Assembly: GCA_048058975.1 (NCBI GenBank)
Contig: JBLLNP010000010.1
Coordinates: 78,019-142,018, forward strand
From: RHLJ01 sp048058975
GTDB lineage: Bacteria; Bacteroidota; Rhodothermia; Balneolales; Balneolaceae
Length of the DNA: 64,000 nucleotides
Direction of reading: 5' to 3'
The stretch's first letter is position 1; each line of letters begins with the position of its first letter. Position numbers and translations under genes: made by a program. Under the pieces are notes generated by a model. The model was not told the origin of the DNA and made no database searches. It saw only the letters and a program-made list of their open reading frames with translations. Shown here piece after piece: positions 8,992-18,341 of this stretch.

Positions 8992-9867
8992 ATGAAGTAT
9001 TTCACACGTATTCTAAAATGGATTTCTGCACTAATTCTACTCGGTTTTATAGGAATAATTGTGTTTATACATACCGTAGATTTTTCAATAAGCCAGGAGA
9101 AAGTGGATCGTGCTTTTAAAGGACTAAATTACGCACCGAAATACAACACCTTCAGCTATGAAGGGAGGGAAATGCATTATGTTTCGGTTGGTGATACATC
9201 GAAACAAACTGTCTTATTTGTTCACGGCTCACCTGGAAGCTGGGACAATTTTCTTTACTTCCTTGCAGATTCCTCAGTGTTAAAAAAATATCATCTGATC
9301 GCTGTAGATCGTCCTGGTTTTGGAAAAAGTGGGAATGGAATTCCTGAACGATCTCTTTCGCAGCAAGCAAAGCTGATAAATCAGATATTAATTAGAGATA
9401 ATACCTCGGCAATTCTGGTAGGTCACTCATACGGAGGCCCGGTTATAGTCCGGATGGCTATTGATTTCCCCACACGAGCCGATGCACTCGTATTGGTAGC
9501 CGGATCTATTGATCCTGAATTGGAGAAAACTAAGTGGTATCAAATTCCTGTTCATTATAAAGTTCTTTCATGGATACTTCCGGGAATGATTTATTCTACC
9601 AATGAAGAAATACTCGCGTTGAAAAATGAACTTTACGAAATGAAACCTTTTTGGAGTAAAATCACTCAACCGGTTTCGGTAATTCAGGGGGGAAAGGACA
9701 AGCTTGTTCCTAAAGAAAACGCTGATTTTGCTGAGAAAATGCTTGTTAATGCATTGGTCTTTAAATCTATGGTACCAGAAATGAATCACTTTGTACCATG
9801 GAATCGACCGGAATTAATTAAAGTTGAAATAAATCGAATTGACTCTTTACTAAATAAAAAGCCTTGA
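8992..9867 (+). CDS. Alpha/beta-fold hydrolase, membrane-anchored
   Basis: A 291-residue hydrolase with an N-terminal membrane helix (about residues 10-28, ISALILLGFIGIIVFI). The oxyanion segment is FVHGSPGSWDNF and the nucleophile elbow is GHSYGG; an Asp in GGKDKLVP and a His in EMNHFVPW complete the expected Ser-Asp-His triad. The substrate is unknown; esterase, epoxide hydrolase or haloperoxidase activities are all possible in this superfamily. The gene stands alone and ends in a shared bidirectional terminator. Confidence 0.88.
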   Translation: MKYFTRILKWISALILLGFIGIIVFIHTVDFSISQEKVDRAFKGLNYAPKYNTFSYEGREMHYVSVGDTSKQTVLFVHGSPGSWDNFLYFLADSSVLKKYHLIAVDRPGFGKSGNGIPERSLSQQAKLINQILIRDNTSAILVGHSYGGPVIVRMAIDFPTRADALVLVAGSIDPELEKTKWYQIPVHYKVLSWILPGMIYSTNEEILALKNELYEMKPFWSKITQPVSVIQGGKDKLVPKENADFAEKMLVNALVFKSMVPEMNHFVPWNRPELIKVEINRIDSLLNKKP

Positions 9868-9886
9868 CCAATTTGACCAAGGCTTT
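9858..9886. terminator. Bidirectional intrinsic terminator
   Basis: AAAGCCTTG (9858-9866) pairs with CAAGGCTTT (9878-9886) around an 11-base loop, flanked by A-rich and T-rich runs. It starts within the last codons of the hydrolase gene and lies just after the BI-1 gene end, so it can serve both convergent genes. Confidence 0.75.
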
Positions 9887-9905
9887 CTAAATTTTTATTC
9901 AAAAT

Positions 9906-10598
9906 TTATCTTCTATTACCGAAGATTCTTAACAAGAATATGAAAAGATTTATGAAGTCTAGATAAAGGGCTAGTGCTCCCATAATTGCTCCCTTTCTTC
10001 CCTCTTCACTTTCAGCATCAACTTCAAGACTCATTTGTTTTATCCTCTGAGTATCATAAGCTGTTAAGCCAATAAAAATTAATACTCCGGCGTATGATAT
10101 GATCAAATCAAATAATGTATTTTGCCAGAAAAAACTAACAAATAGTGCGATTAATAATCCCATTAATGCCATAAAGAGAAGGTTTCCCCATGAAGTAAGA
10201 TCTCTTTTTGTGAAGTATCCATAAGCACTCATAGCTCCGAACGTACCTGCAGTTACAAAAAAAGTTGAAGCGATTGAAGCAGTTGTATAGACAAGAAATA
10301 TTGATGACAAGATTAGCCCATTCAAGGCTGAATAAAGCATGAACAAACCAATTGCCATATTTGATGACATTCTATTAATTGCAGAGCTCATCCAAAAAAC
10401 CAGCCCTAATAGTGCTAAAAAAAGACCTATAATAACTATTGGGGAGCCGAAAATAAAACTAAGCATAGCTTCTGAAGAAGCTGTTCTTAATGCTACAAAC
10501 CCGGTTAGTGTTAAAGCAAGACACATCCAGGCATAAACCTTATTAATAAACGAAGTTTGCAGGGTTTTAACCTGATCTGCAGTTAATTGAGTGTACAT
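9906..10598 (-). CDS. Bax inhibitor-1/YccA family membrane protein
   Basis: A 230-residue protein with seven hydrophobic segments. The family signature is the C-terminal GLTAYDTQRIKQM followed by a last helical part ending LLRIFGNRR. BI-1/YccA proteins are putative pH-sensitive calcium-leak channels or regulators of membrane proteolysis (FtsH) in bacteria. The start is ATG 10596-10598. The gene is next to, but not clearly in an operon with, the DUF5916 gene downstream on the other side of an 80-bp gap. Confidence 0.92.
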   Translation of the reverse strand: MYTQLTADQVKTLQTSFINKVYAWMCLALTLTGFVALRTASSEAMLSFIFGSPIVIIGLFLALLGLVFWMSSAINRMSSNMAIGLFMLYSALNGLILSSIFLVYTTASIASTFFVTAGTFGAMSAYGYFTKRDLTSWGNLLFMALMGLLIALFVSFFWQNTLFDLIISYAGVLIFIGLTAYDTQRIKQMSLEVDAESEEGRKGAIMGALALYLDFINLFIFLLRIFGNRR

Positions 10599-10677
10599 TT
10601 TAGTATTGATTTAAATTCTTTGTAGATGCCAGAAGATAATGAACTGGCGCAAGAATTATAGCAAATCTTATGCCATT

Positions 10678-13308
10678 TTAGCTACCAAACCAATAGCTGA
10701 ATTTGATGAGAAAGATATTGAGAGGTTTGTCTTTAAATATATCAATTGTGTTCTCGAAAGGCATAAATCTACTTTGACCCTGGATAACATTTTGGCGGTC
10801 TTGCTGCCATACAAGAAAAAATGTAGATCCTGGTCGGTATTCATATCTCAATACTGCATTTCCCTGAATGGTTCTGTAATCGAAATCAAAGCCAGAGTTA
10901 AATAATTCTACATTTTCAGGTGAAGTTATCTCGCTAAGGGGAGTAAAATTATACGTCTTACTTTCCTTAAAAAACTTAAAGTTATAGAAATCAGCAGAAT
11001 AAATTAATGGACGGGCATAAGTCTGCAAACTTAACTTGGGAGAAAAAGTCCAGTTTAATCTGAATTCCGTGTAAAATATTTCCTGATCCGCTTCGGAGAA
11101 AAGAGTTCCATTAGCTTCACTTTCATAGCCATCGAAGCTTTCCGGTTTTTCATTGGTTGATTTTTCAAAATAAAGCGTAGGCGAAATGCTTAGCTGAATA
11201 AAGCTTGCTGGCCTGTAATAAATGTTGGAATAAATGCTGGTTGTGTATTCTCCCGAAGTATCTATTCGGTAAGAACCTCCCAAAGAGGCGTAAAAATCTT
11301 TAGTAGCATTTGAAGTTACTTCCAAAGATGTACTCCAATCTCTCGGTCTTTTAAGAACTGCTCCTCCCCTTGAACTTCTGTCATCATAAAAAGTACCGGT
11401 AAATCCGGCTGTTCCTAAAATCGTCCATAAATTGTTTAGTTGGAAATACGCCCCTGAAGAATAAAAATTCATAATCATATCACCATCAAAGTTCCAGGCA
11501 TATCCTCCATACGCCCAAAGTAAATAAAACCGGAACGCTTCAGAGCTAACGTTCAAATACTCTGCATAAAGATGTGGCGCACGGTAATCAGCCCGGTTCT
11601 GAAAGCCAATATCGTTTATTTCATAGCCCGGGCTCATTTCTGAATAGGTAAATGAATATCTTAGACCTGCACCACTATATTTGCCGATACTGAATTCTCC
11701 AAAATACCCATTCAAATTTGTTTTTGATGAATCCACAGAAAGATAATCTGAATCCACCCGGTTGTAATAGCGAGCTGAAGTAGTTTGGGTATTTACAATT
11801 GAATTCTGAGTTCCATTTACCTGGCTGAATGCGAGCACACCACCTGCCCCCCAGTTTCGATTCGCCCAGAAATACTGTCCATCTAATCCAAACTGATACG
11901 CCGATTCGTGCAAATAATTTTCTAAATAGGATCCATTCATCGAACGATTTACCGAACTCAGAAACCCTCCTACCTGGGCTTCTCCATCTTTTAAATCCTG
12001 ACTTATCCTTGTGACAAAGTAATTAGTTGCTGGTTCAATCTTATATTTATTTTCACTAAAACCTGAACCATCAAAACTACTTACTCTTCCCTTTTCTTCC
12101 AGCGTGTATGCATTCAACAACCCAAGCGATAAACCTCCTTCCGTTTTTCCACTAACTTTTGCAGCGCCGGCTATGGTAGTTTCAAGAGGGAGGTCTTCAA
12201 AATCTGGATTTAAACCTGCCTGAAATGTTTGTCCGGTTGGTTCTTTTCCTATCCTTCGACTGTAAAAATTTGAGTGTGAACTAAATGTGTTTTGAGAAGT
12301 AGTACTCCCGAAAGCAAAAATATCGCTCCCTTCAAGAAAGAAAGGTCGTTGTTCGGCAAAAAAATCTTCAAACACCGTTAAATTAATCGTGGCGGGATCG
12401 GCTTCAACCTGACCAAAATCAGGGTTTATTGTACCAGTAAGGGTAAAATCAGAAGTAATTCCGTATTTGAAATCTCCCCCTATTTTAGCTGTGAATTCGT
12501 TTTTCTCATAAAAAGGATTGCCGTTATTTAAGTCAGGTTCACGTTTCAGTTCTCCTGATACGTATGGTAAAATTTCCAGCCTTAACGGCCTGGAAAGATT
12601 CCCTATCCCTTTTAAGTCGCCGAAAAAAGAAACTTGCCCATATTTTTCCCTTGGAATTCTTGCCCAATAGTTGAATTCATCGTAACGAGCAATTTGTCGC
12701 TCAAAATTGATTCCCCAGTTCTGTTCATTCCCGGACGAGGTAAAACGAAGCTGCGATAATGGAATTCTGAATTCAGCAACCCATCCCTCAGAGTTTATTG
12801 AAGTTTCGGAATCCCAGACCGCATCCCAAAGGATATCTTCTTCCACATCATTGTAGTACATAATGTCCTTTTGAACCCCTTTAGGATTCACTCCGAATGT
12901 AAATGCGGTTCGGTTATCATTGTAGCTATCTATACTTACAAAAATCCAATCACTTAACTCATCTCCATCTCTACGGAATAAAGTGGCTGTAATGGAATCA
13001 GGAGCACTATCGTAATTAAATGCTCCTACATACAGATATTTATCGGAGTAAAGGATTTTTATTTCTGTTTTCTGGCTTGGCTTTCCCCCATCAACCGGGA
13101 AATTCTGAACAAAGTCTTTTGCCGCTTGTACGCTTTTCCAGGAATCCTCATCAAGTACTCCATCAATCTGAATTTCACTATCTGAGGTAATTCTCTCAGC
13201 TTTTATTGATACTTTAGAAGCTGGAGATTGTGCTTTTATTATCGAAGAAAACACCAAAAAAAGTAATATAAAAGACGCGCCAAAGTAAACACCAAACGTG
13301 TTCTTCAT
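10678..13308 (-). CDS. DUF5916 outer-membrane beta-barrel protein (copy 1)
   Basis: An 876-residue exported protein with signal peptide MKNTFGVYFGASFILLFLVF. Residues about 40-230 form a carbohydrate-binding-family-9-like (CBM9) domain (IDGVLDEDSWKSVQAAKDF, then IPLSQLRF). The rest, about 240-876, is a DUF5916 domain of alternating aromatic beta strands that ends in IKFSYWFGS, as barrel proteins do. The segment INPDFGQVEADPATINL followed by FFAEQRPFFLEG is strongly conserved with the next gene. Role unknown; a surface glycan-binding or transport function is inferred from CBM9 only. This is the second of two tandem paralogues, separated from the other by a terminator. Confidence 0.85.
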   Translation of the reverse strand: MKNTFGVYFGASFILLFLVFSSIIKAQSPASKVSIKAERITSDSEIQIDGVLDEDSWKSVQAAKDFVQNFPVDGGKPSQKTEIKILYSDKYLYVGAFNYDSAPDSITATLFRRDGDELSDWIFVSIDSYNDNRTAFTFGVNPKGVQKDIMYYNDVEEDILWDAVWDSETSINSEGWVAEFRIPLSQLRFTSSGNEQNWGINFERQIARYDEFNYWARIPREKYGQVSFFGDLKGIGNLSRPLRLEILPYVSGELKREPDLNNGNPFYEKNEFTAKIGGDFKYGITSDFTLTGTINPDFGQVEADPATINLTVFEDFFAEQRPFFLEGSDIFAFGSTTSQNTFSSHSNFYSRRIGKEPTGQTFQAGLNPDFEDLPLETTIAGAAKVSGKTEGGLSLGLLNAYTLEEKGRVSSFDGSGFSENKYKIEPATNYFVTRISQDLKDGEAQVGGFLSSVNRSMNGSYLENYLHESAYQFGLDGQYFWANRNWGAGGVLAFSQVNGTQNSIVNTQTTSARYYNRVDSDYLSVDSSKTNLNGYFGEFSIGKYSGAGLRYSFTYSEMSPGYEINDIGFQNRADYRAPHLYAEYLNVSSEAFRFYLLWAYGGYAWNFDGDMIMNFYSSGAYFQLNNLWTILGTAGFTGTFYDDRSSRGGAVLKRPRDWSTSLEVTSNATKDFYASLGGSYRIDTSGEYTTSIYSNIYYRPASFIQLSISPTLYFEKSTNEKPESFDGYESEANGTLFSEADQEIFYTEFRLNWTFSPKLSLQTYARPLIYSADFYNFKFFKESKTYNFTPLSEITSPENVELFNSGFDFDYRTIQGNAVLRYEYRPGSTFFLVWQQDRQNVIQGQSRFMPFENTIDIFKDKPLNIFLIKFSYWFGS

Positions 13309-13407
13309 CCGTATTCCTGTAGCTGTATTCTTATTTCTGAGAGCCCCTTTAGGGAATTATGCCCGTATTACCACGTAAGAGAATAAGGAAAAGCTATTGT
13401 TACAAAT

Positions 13408-13434
13408 AAAAAAAGGGATAATATCATCCCTTTT
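13408..13434 (-). terminator. Intrinsic terminator after DUF5916 copy 2
   Basis: AAAAGGGAT (13411-13419) pairs perfectly with ATCCCTTTT (13426-13434) around a 6-base loop. On the minus strand it is followed by a T-run, 22 bp past the stop at 13456. It isolates the two DUF5916 genes transcriptionally. Confidence 0.85.
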
Positions 13435-13455
13435 CTAATTAACCAATGTAATTAC

Positions 13456-16287
13456 TTATGTACCAAACCAGTAGCTGAATTTGACCAGAAATATATTTGT
13501 AGGTTTGGGCTCGAAAAGGTCACGGGTATTTTCGAAAAAGTTAAAAACACCATCACCTCTACCCCCTTGTCTTTGCTGTTGCCATACAAGGAAGAATGTA
13601 GAACCCGGTTTATATTCCCACCTAAAAACAGCACTTCCTTGTAAATTCAGGCTTGTAAAGTCGCTTGCATCCCGGCTATTGAAATAAAATTCGCGATTCC
13701 CATTTTCATCAACATCTACTTCATAGCATGAACCAATTTCATCACCTTCATCATTTACGCAAGAGTTATTTAATACAAGTTGATTCTCGCTAAATTCGTT
13801 GAACTCGAAACCACCTGGTTCTGTAAATTGTTTAATTCTGGAAAATCTACCGGAAAACATAAATGGCCTTAAAAATGTTTCGAGAGACATTTTTGGGGTA
13901 AATGTCCAGTTTACACGAATTGGTAAAGAGAGGTTAGTACTTCTGAAGTCTGCAAAAATATATCTGTTTCCAAAAGTATAATCATGATCTACTACCGGGT
14001 TATCGCTTTCATAATCTACTGTTGTAATGTATTGATCTTCATCCAGTTCAAGACCCAATTCCGGCTCTACAGAAACCTGAACAAATGTTGTTGGGCGATA
14101 CGTAAACCAAAGCCAGTAATAATCATCGAATTCATTCTCGATATCTCTTCTGTGAAATTGTCCAAAGCCTCCTGCAAACATCTTAGAGCGATCTGAACCA
14201 ACATTGAAATTAAAATTCAGGTCATCGTTATACCTCATTAATGGCCCACCCCTGGTAAGACGGTCAGAAACCCTATTCAGTGAACCGTTAAAGTTAAGGT
14301 TGAATGTCCATTGATTTTTGAAACGAGTAAAACCTCCAAGATTATAGTTTTGGAATAAGCGATCGCCGTCATAATTCCATCCATGCAGATGATAACTCCA
14401 AAGTTCCCAATATTGTACATTTTTGGGAGCTGTCTCTTGCCACTGGAATGCAAATGCTATGGCTCTGTAATCTGCACGATTTTGAAATCCCAAATCATTA
14501 GTTTCGTAACCGGGACTTACTTCAGAATAGGTTACAGATCCTGTAAAATGATCCCCTGAAGATTTTCTCAGGCTTAGCTCAGTTGCAAAACCTTCTAAAC
14601 TGGTTTTTGATGAATTAACGCTTAACCCTTCTGAATCGACCCTTTGATAATATCTTTGTGGTGCTAGTTGGGCATTGGTAATAGTTTCAGCACTACCATT
14701 TATCTGGCTTAAAGAAAATGTACCACTTACAACATACTCCCGGTCTTTCCAGTTATGCTCAAAATCTAGTCCGGTTACATAGGCTGATTTTCTTAAATAT
14801 GTTTCGAAATAAGTTCCATCAATATTCCTATTTACTGCACTTACAAATGCTCCAGCAACTGTGTTTCCTTCATTAATATCTTTTTTGACTCTGGTAACAA
14901 GATAATTTGTGGCTGGTTCAACGCGATAACTTCCAGAGGATTCACCAAGTACATCTCCTTCATCTAAAGTGTAGGAAGCGGTTTCTTCTAAGGTGTATGC
15001 ATTTAAAAGTCCGATAGACCACCCTGATTTAGTTTTACCACTTATCTTAGCTGCAGCTGCAATATTCGCCTGATCAGGTACATTCTGGTAGGTAGAGCGT
15101 AAACTGTCTGGATTAAAAACCGATCCCCCGGTGTACGAATTGTACCTGCCTAAAGAACCTTGAGGCGAACGCCCTATTCTTCTTGAATAAAAGGTATTTG
15201 GATTTCCGAATGAATTATAGGTTCTTGTTTGTCCAAATCTGAAAATATCATTGCCTTCGAGAAAGAAGAGTCTTCTTTCCTGAAAAAATATCTCGAACTG
15301 TGAAAGGTTTATGGTTGCCGGGTCTGCTTCAACCTGACCAAAATCCGGATTTATGGTAGCTGTAAGAGTAAGATCTGAGGTGAGTCCATATTTTACGTCT
15401 CCACCTATTCCAAAATTTACATCGTTTTTATTGTAATAAGGATTATCCGGGTTACCATCCGGCTCCCTTGTAAGTCTGGAAGATACATACGGAGTTATTT
15501 CAAGGCGGCGCGGTTCTTCGAGATTAGAGATTCCATTTAATCTCCCAAAATTAGAAACTACCCCTGCTTCAGATTGAGAGGTTGGTGCCCAGTAATCCAC
15601 CTCATTATTTCTAGCAATTCTCCGTTGGAAATTCACTCCCCAACTTTGTGTTGCATCTTTGGAGCTAAACCTAAGTTGAGATAACGGGATTTTCATCTCC
15701 ACCGACCATCCATTAGCCTGATTGTGTGCCTCGGCTTCCCAAACCGCATCCCATAATACATCCTCTCCATTATCATCAAAATACAGGATGTCTTTTTGTA
15801 CTCCTCTGGGGTTTACTGCAAATGTAAATGCTGTTCTTTTGTCGTTGTAACTGTCAAAGCTTACGTAAACCCAATCGCTGGTAAAATTTCCATCTCTTCG
15901 GAATAACGGACTTGTAGTAGAATCGATATCCGTTTCGAACGCCATCATCCCAACATAAATGTATTTATCGGTATAAAGAATTCTTGCCTCTGTTCTTTGG
16001 GATGGCTGTCCTCCGTCAACGGGAAAACGTTGTGTGAACCCGGTTGCTATAGGCGCAGATTGCCAAATTAACTCATCAAGTTTTCCATCCAGAACAACCT
16101 CTCCTCCTGAAATTCTTACCGCGTCCATAGTTGGGAAATCAATATCTCCCATGCGATAATCTTTGGCTGGATTTATGATTCCAGAAGTTGATTTGAGAAC
16201 AGTTCGCTCTCCTGAGGCTTGATTTTGTGCAGAGGTTTTTGTCCAAAAAGCAAGGCACACTATAAGCAGGGGTAGTAGTTTTTTCAT
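13456..16287 (-). CDS. DUF5916 outer-membrane beta-barrel protein (copy 2)
   Basis: A 943-residue paralogue of the neighbouring 876-residue protein, with signal peptide MKKLLPLLIVCLAFWTKTSAQ. The CBM9-like N-terminal domain has the signatures LDGKLDELIWQSAPIATGF and IPLSQLRFSSKD, followed by the DUF5916 barrel (INPDFGQVEADPATINL, FFLEGNDIFRFGQ) and a C-terminus VKFSYWFGT. It is longer than copy 1 mainly through extra loops, including one with two Cys near residue 840 (NNSCVNDEGDEIGSC). The gene follows the DUF4097 operon after 123 bp containing a hairpin. Function unknown. Confidence 0.85.
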   Translation of the reverse strand: MKKLLPLLIVCLAFWTKTSAQNQASGERTVLKSTSGIINPAKDYRMGDIDFPTMDAVRISGGEVVLDGKLDELIWQSAPIATGFTQRFPVDGGQPSQRTEARILYTDKYIYVGMMAFETDIDSTTSPLFRRDGNFTSDWVYVSFDSYNDKRTAFTFAVNPRGVQKDILYFDDNGEDVLWDAVWEAEAHNQANGWSVEMKIPLSQLRFSSKDATQSWGVNFQRRIARNNEVDYWAPTSQSEAGVVSNFGRLNGISNLEEPRRLEITPYVSSRLTREPDGNPDNPYYNKNDVNFGIGGDVKYGLTSDLTLTATINPDFGQVEADPATINLSQFEIFFQERRLFFLEGNDIFRFGQTRTYNSFGNPNTFYSRRIGRSPQGSLGRYNSYTGGSVFNPDSLRSTYQNVPDQANIAAAAKISGKTKSGWSIGLLNAYTLEETASYTLDEGDVLGESSGSYRVEPATNYLVTRVKKDINEGNTVAGAFVSAVNRNIDGTYFETYLRKSAYVTGLDFEHNWKDREYVVSGTFSLSQINGSAETITNAQLAPQRYYQRVDSEGLSVNSSKTSLEGFATELSLRKSSGDHFTGSVTYSEVSPGYETNDLGFQNRADYRAIAFAFQWQETAPKNVQYWELWSYHLHGWNYDGDRLFQNYNLGGFTRFKNQWTFNLNFNGSLNRVSDRLTRGGPLMRYNDDLNFNFNVGSDRSKMFAGGFGQFHRRDIENEFDDYYWLWFTYRPTTFVQVSVEPELGLELDEDQYITTVDYESDNPVVDHDYTFGNRYIFADFRSTNLSLPIRVNWTFTPKMSLETFLRPFMFSGRFSRIKQFTEPGGFEFNEFSENQLVLNNSCVNDEGDEIGSCYEVDVDENGNREFYFNSRDASDFTSLNLQGSAVFRWEYKPGSTFFLVWQQQRQGGRGDGVFNFFENTRDLFEPKPTNIFLVKFSYWFGT

Positions 16288-16311
16288 GATATAAACCGGC
16301 TGAGCTTTTAA

Positions 16312-16350
16312 TCCGGCAGGTCAGAATTCCACTTCTGAGTTACCGCCGGA
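16312..16350 (-). terminator. Hairpin between the DUF4097 operon and DUF5916 copy 2
   Basis: TCCGGC (16312-16317) pairs with GCCGGA (16345-16350), and an inner CAGAA/TTCTG extends the stem. On the minus strand it is followed by TTAAAA rather than a long T-run. It could end the sigma-factor operon or attenuate read-through into the DUF5916 gene, whose start is 25 bp further on. Confidence 0.5.
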
Positions 16351-16410
16351 AAAGCGATTATTTTTCTTTGGGGTTTGACGGGGAGAAATTGCTGACGTTT
16401 CCCGGATTTA

Positions 16411-17214
16411 CTAATTTTTACTTATTTCAATATCTCCGTGAAGGGTCTTGAAAAGGAACTCTGGCCCTCCTCCATTAACGGCACCAGTAATCCACTTATT
16501 AACCGTAACGGTATATTTGCCATCTCCACTGGATATTTCGGAAGCACTTGAGGAACGGTCTATGTTTATATCAAAATTTGTATAAACATCTCCGTAATCC
16601 GTTTTCATCTTACCAGTAAACTTTGTGTTTGCCGGAAATGAAACCTCGATATCGCCATTCAGGCCGGTAAACGACATTGGTGTATTAGGAGTAACGGAAA
16701 CCATGCTAACTTCGATATCTCCGTTTAAGCTGTTTACCACTACTGATCCTCCAACCCGGTACATTTCAACGTCGCCGTTTGTTGCTTTTACTTCGTGTTC
16801 TCCCATAACGCCTTCGATCCTAAGGTCTCCGTGCGTTACCTGTATGTTTAGAGAGAAGTTTTTGGGAACCCATATTTCCAGGTCAAGATCGTGAGAATTG
16901 GGCGCTGTTTTTATACGAACTTCATTATTGTCTTCGGTAATTTCAAGCCCTGCTCCGGTAGTTGAAATTCTGCGAAGCCCGTTTCTGCTGTAGTTTTTGC
17001 CATCTTCATCATCTTCGCCATCAAATATTACCCTTACATCATTACCATCATGGGCTTTAATGGTGATATCATCAGCGAATACGGCATTCAAGCTAAGTTT
17101 TCCCGGGCTACCGGGATTTGATAAAGGTACCCGCAGATCGTCCTGACCAAAAACGACTCCGCTGGTTATTGCCAACATGCCCAGTATGTAGATAATTGAT
17201 TTTACTCTTTTCAT
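16411..17214 (-). CDS. Secreted DUF4097-type beta-repeat protein
   Basis: A 267-residue protein with signal peptide (MKRVKSIIYILGMLAITSGVVFGQ). The mature part is a run of short beta repeats with the recurring pattern NGDIEVS / HGDLRIEG / NGDVEMYR / HGDIEISKN, typical of DUF4097 and related putative adhesins that fold as right-handed beta helices. It is the last gene of the sigma-factor operon, 17 bp after its larger relative. Its place behind an ECF sigma/anti-sigma pair suggests an envelope protein controlled by, or feeding back on, that pair. Ligand and function are unknown. Confidence 0.82.
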   Translation of the reverse strand: MKRVKSIIYILGMLAITSGVVFGQDDLRVPLSNPGSPGKLSLNAVFADDITIKAHDGNDVRVIFDGEDDEDGKNYSRNGLRRISTTGAGLEITEDNNEVRIKTAPNSHDLDLEIWVPKNFSLNIQVTHGDLRIEGVMGEHEVKATNGDVEMYRVGGSVVVNSLNGDIEVSMVSVTPNTPMSFTGLNGDIEVSFPANTKFTGKMKTDYGDVYTNFDINIDRSSSASEISSGDGKYTVTVNKWITGAVNGGGPEFLFKTLHGDIEISKN

Positions 17215-17231
17215 GGTTCTTTCTTTGTGTA

Positions 17232-18341
17232 TTATGATTTTCTTGTGCGGATATAGACGTCGCCGTTTACCAACTCAAATCCCATTTCAATAGCCCCATC
17301 TCCAAACTGGATGGGTGAAGTGTTATTGATTTTGTAACGGTAGCCATCTCCTCGTTGTTCCTTGTTCAATCGGTTAGGGAGGCGCTTTATTTGCTCAAAG
17401 TCTGTATATAGTTCACCGTGTAAACTCTGGAAGGTTACAACAGCTGATAAATCTTCCGGTGAATAAATTTCTATAGTACCATTTACGGTTTGGAAATCGG
17501 TGTCCTCTTTGGGGCTCTCCAGATACCAAACCTCAATATCTCCATTAACGGTATTCGCGGTTATGTAGCCACGCACATCTTTTACCAACACTGATCCGTT
17601 TACATTATTTGCCTTTACTCCATTAAGCATATTACTAACCCGTACTTCACCTGCATTTACGGTTGATGCATTCAAAGCCAGTTTTTTGGGAATTTTGATC
17701 TCAAGATCATAATGCGCGTTTATCCTGTTCCGATCATTATCATCCCAGTGCCAGTGGTAATCCAGCTTCCCTTTTCTGAATTCAACATGCGCATTCGGAG
17801 AATCCACATATACATACAGCTTGCCTTCATACATACGGGTTTTCAGTTCAAACTCAGCGGCTTCTTCATCTGAAATTTTGCCCCGCTTTTTCCAGAGTTC
17901 TTTGGTTCCTTCAATTACTATTTCATCCCCATCATATCCGGTTACAAAAACATCCCCGTTTATGTTTTTAATTACAACTTCGGTATCAGAATCATATCCA
18001 TCTTTTTCTATTACCATTCGGATATTTTCTTTGCGGGGATCAGCACCTGATCTCATTTCTTCATACCAGAACCCCTGGTAGTCATTCAAATTGTTCAGAC
18101 CACTGAAATCAAACTCAGGCATTTCAAAATCGAAATCGAAGTCAAACTCAGGCATCTCGAAGCTGAAGTTGAAGTCGTACTCAAAATTAAAATCATGTTC
18201 GAAATCATGATGAAAAGACATTTGATAATTAGTAGCAAAATGGTCCTTTACCTGTTCCTTAACGTCCACTTTCATTGATTGTGCAAATCCTGTAGCAGTT
18301 AGTACAAGAATTGATAAAAATGTTGCGAATGAGGTTTTCAT
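17232..18341 (-). CDS. Secreted DUF4097-like protein with Asp/Phe-rich N-terminal segment
   Basis: A 369-residue exported protein (signal peptide to about residue 20, LVLTATGFAQ). Residues 43-79 are almost only D, F, E, H, N, M and P and contain a duplicated FEMPEFDF unit. From about 110 to the end it has the beta-helix style repeats of DUF4097 (NINGDVFVTGYDGDEIVIEG, NVNGSVLVKDVRG, TVNGDIEVW, LVNGDVYIRTRKS). The ATG overlaps the stop of the HEAT/anti-sigma gene by 4 bp (18338-18341), so translation is coupled. It probably resides in the periplasm or outer envelope; the acidic-aromatic segment is not known to me in other members. Confidence 0.8.
   Translation of the reverse strand: MKTSFATFLSILVLTATGFAQSMKVDVKEQVKDHFATNYQMSFHHDFEHDFNFEYDFNFSFEMPEFDFDFDFEMPEFDFSGLNNLNDYQGFWYEEMRSGADPRKENIRMVIEKDGYDSDTEVVIKNINGDVFVTGYDGDEIVIEGTKELWKKRGKISDEEAAEFELKTRMYEGKLYVYVDSPNAHVEFRKGKLDYHWHWDDNDRNRINAHYDLEIKIPKKLALNASTVNAGEVRVSNMLNGVKANNVNGSVLVKDVRGYITANTVNGDIEVWYLESPKEDTDFQTVNGTIEIYSPEDLSAVVTFQSLHGELYTDFEQIKRLPNRLNKEQRGDGYRYKINNTSPIQFGDGAIEMGFELVNGDVYIRTRKS

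Noticed and set aside
10639..10905. 88-residue open frame on the plus strand over the end of the DUF5916 gene
   Set aside because: It lies antisense within the strongly supported DUF5916 C-terminus, shows no family features, and its composition follows from the opposite coding strand.
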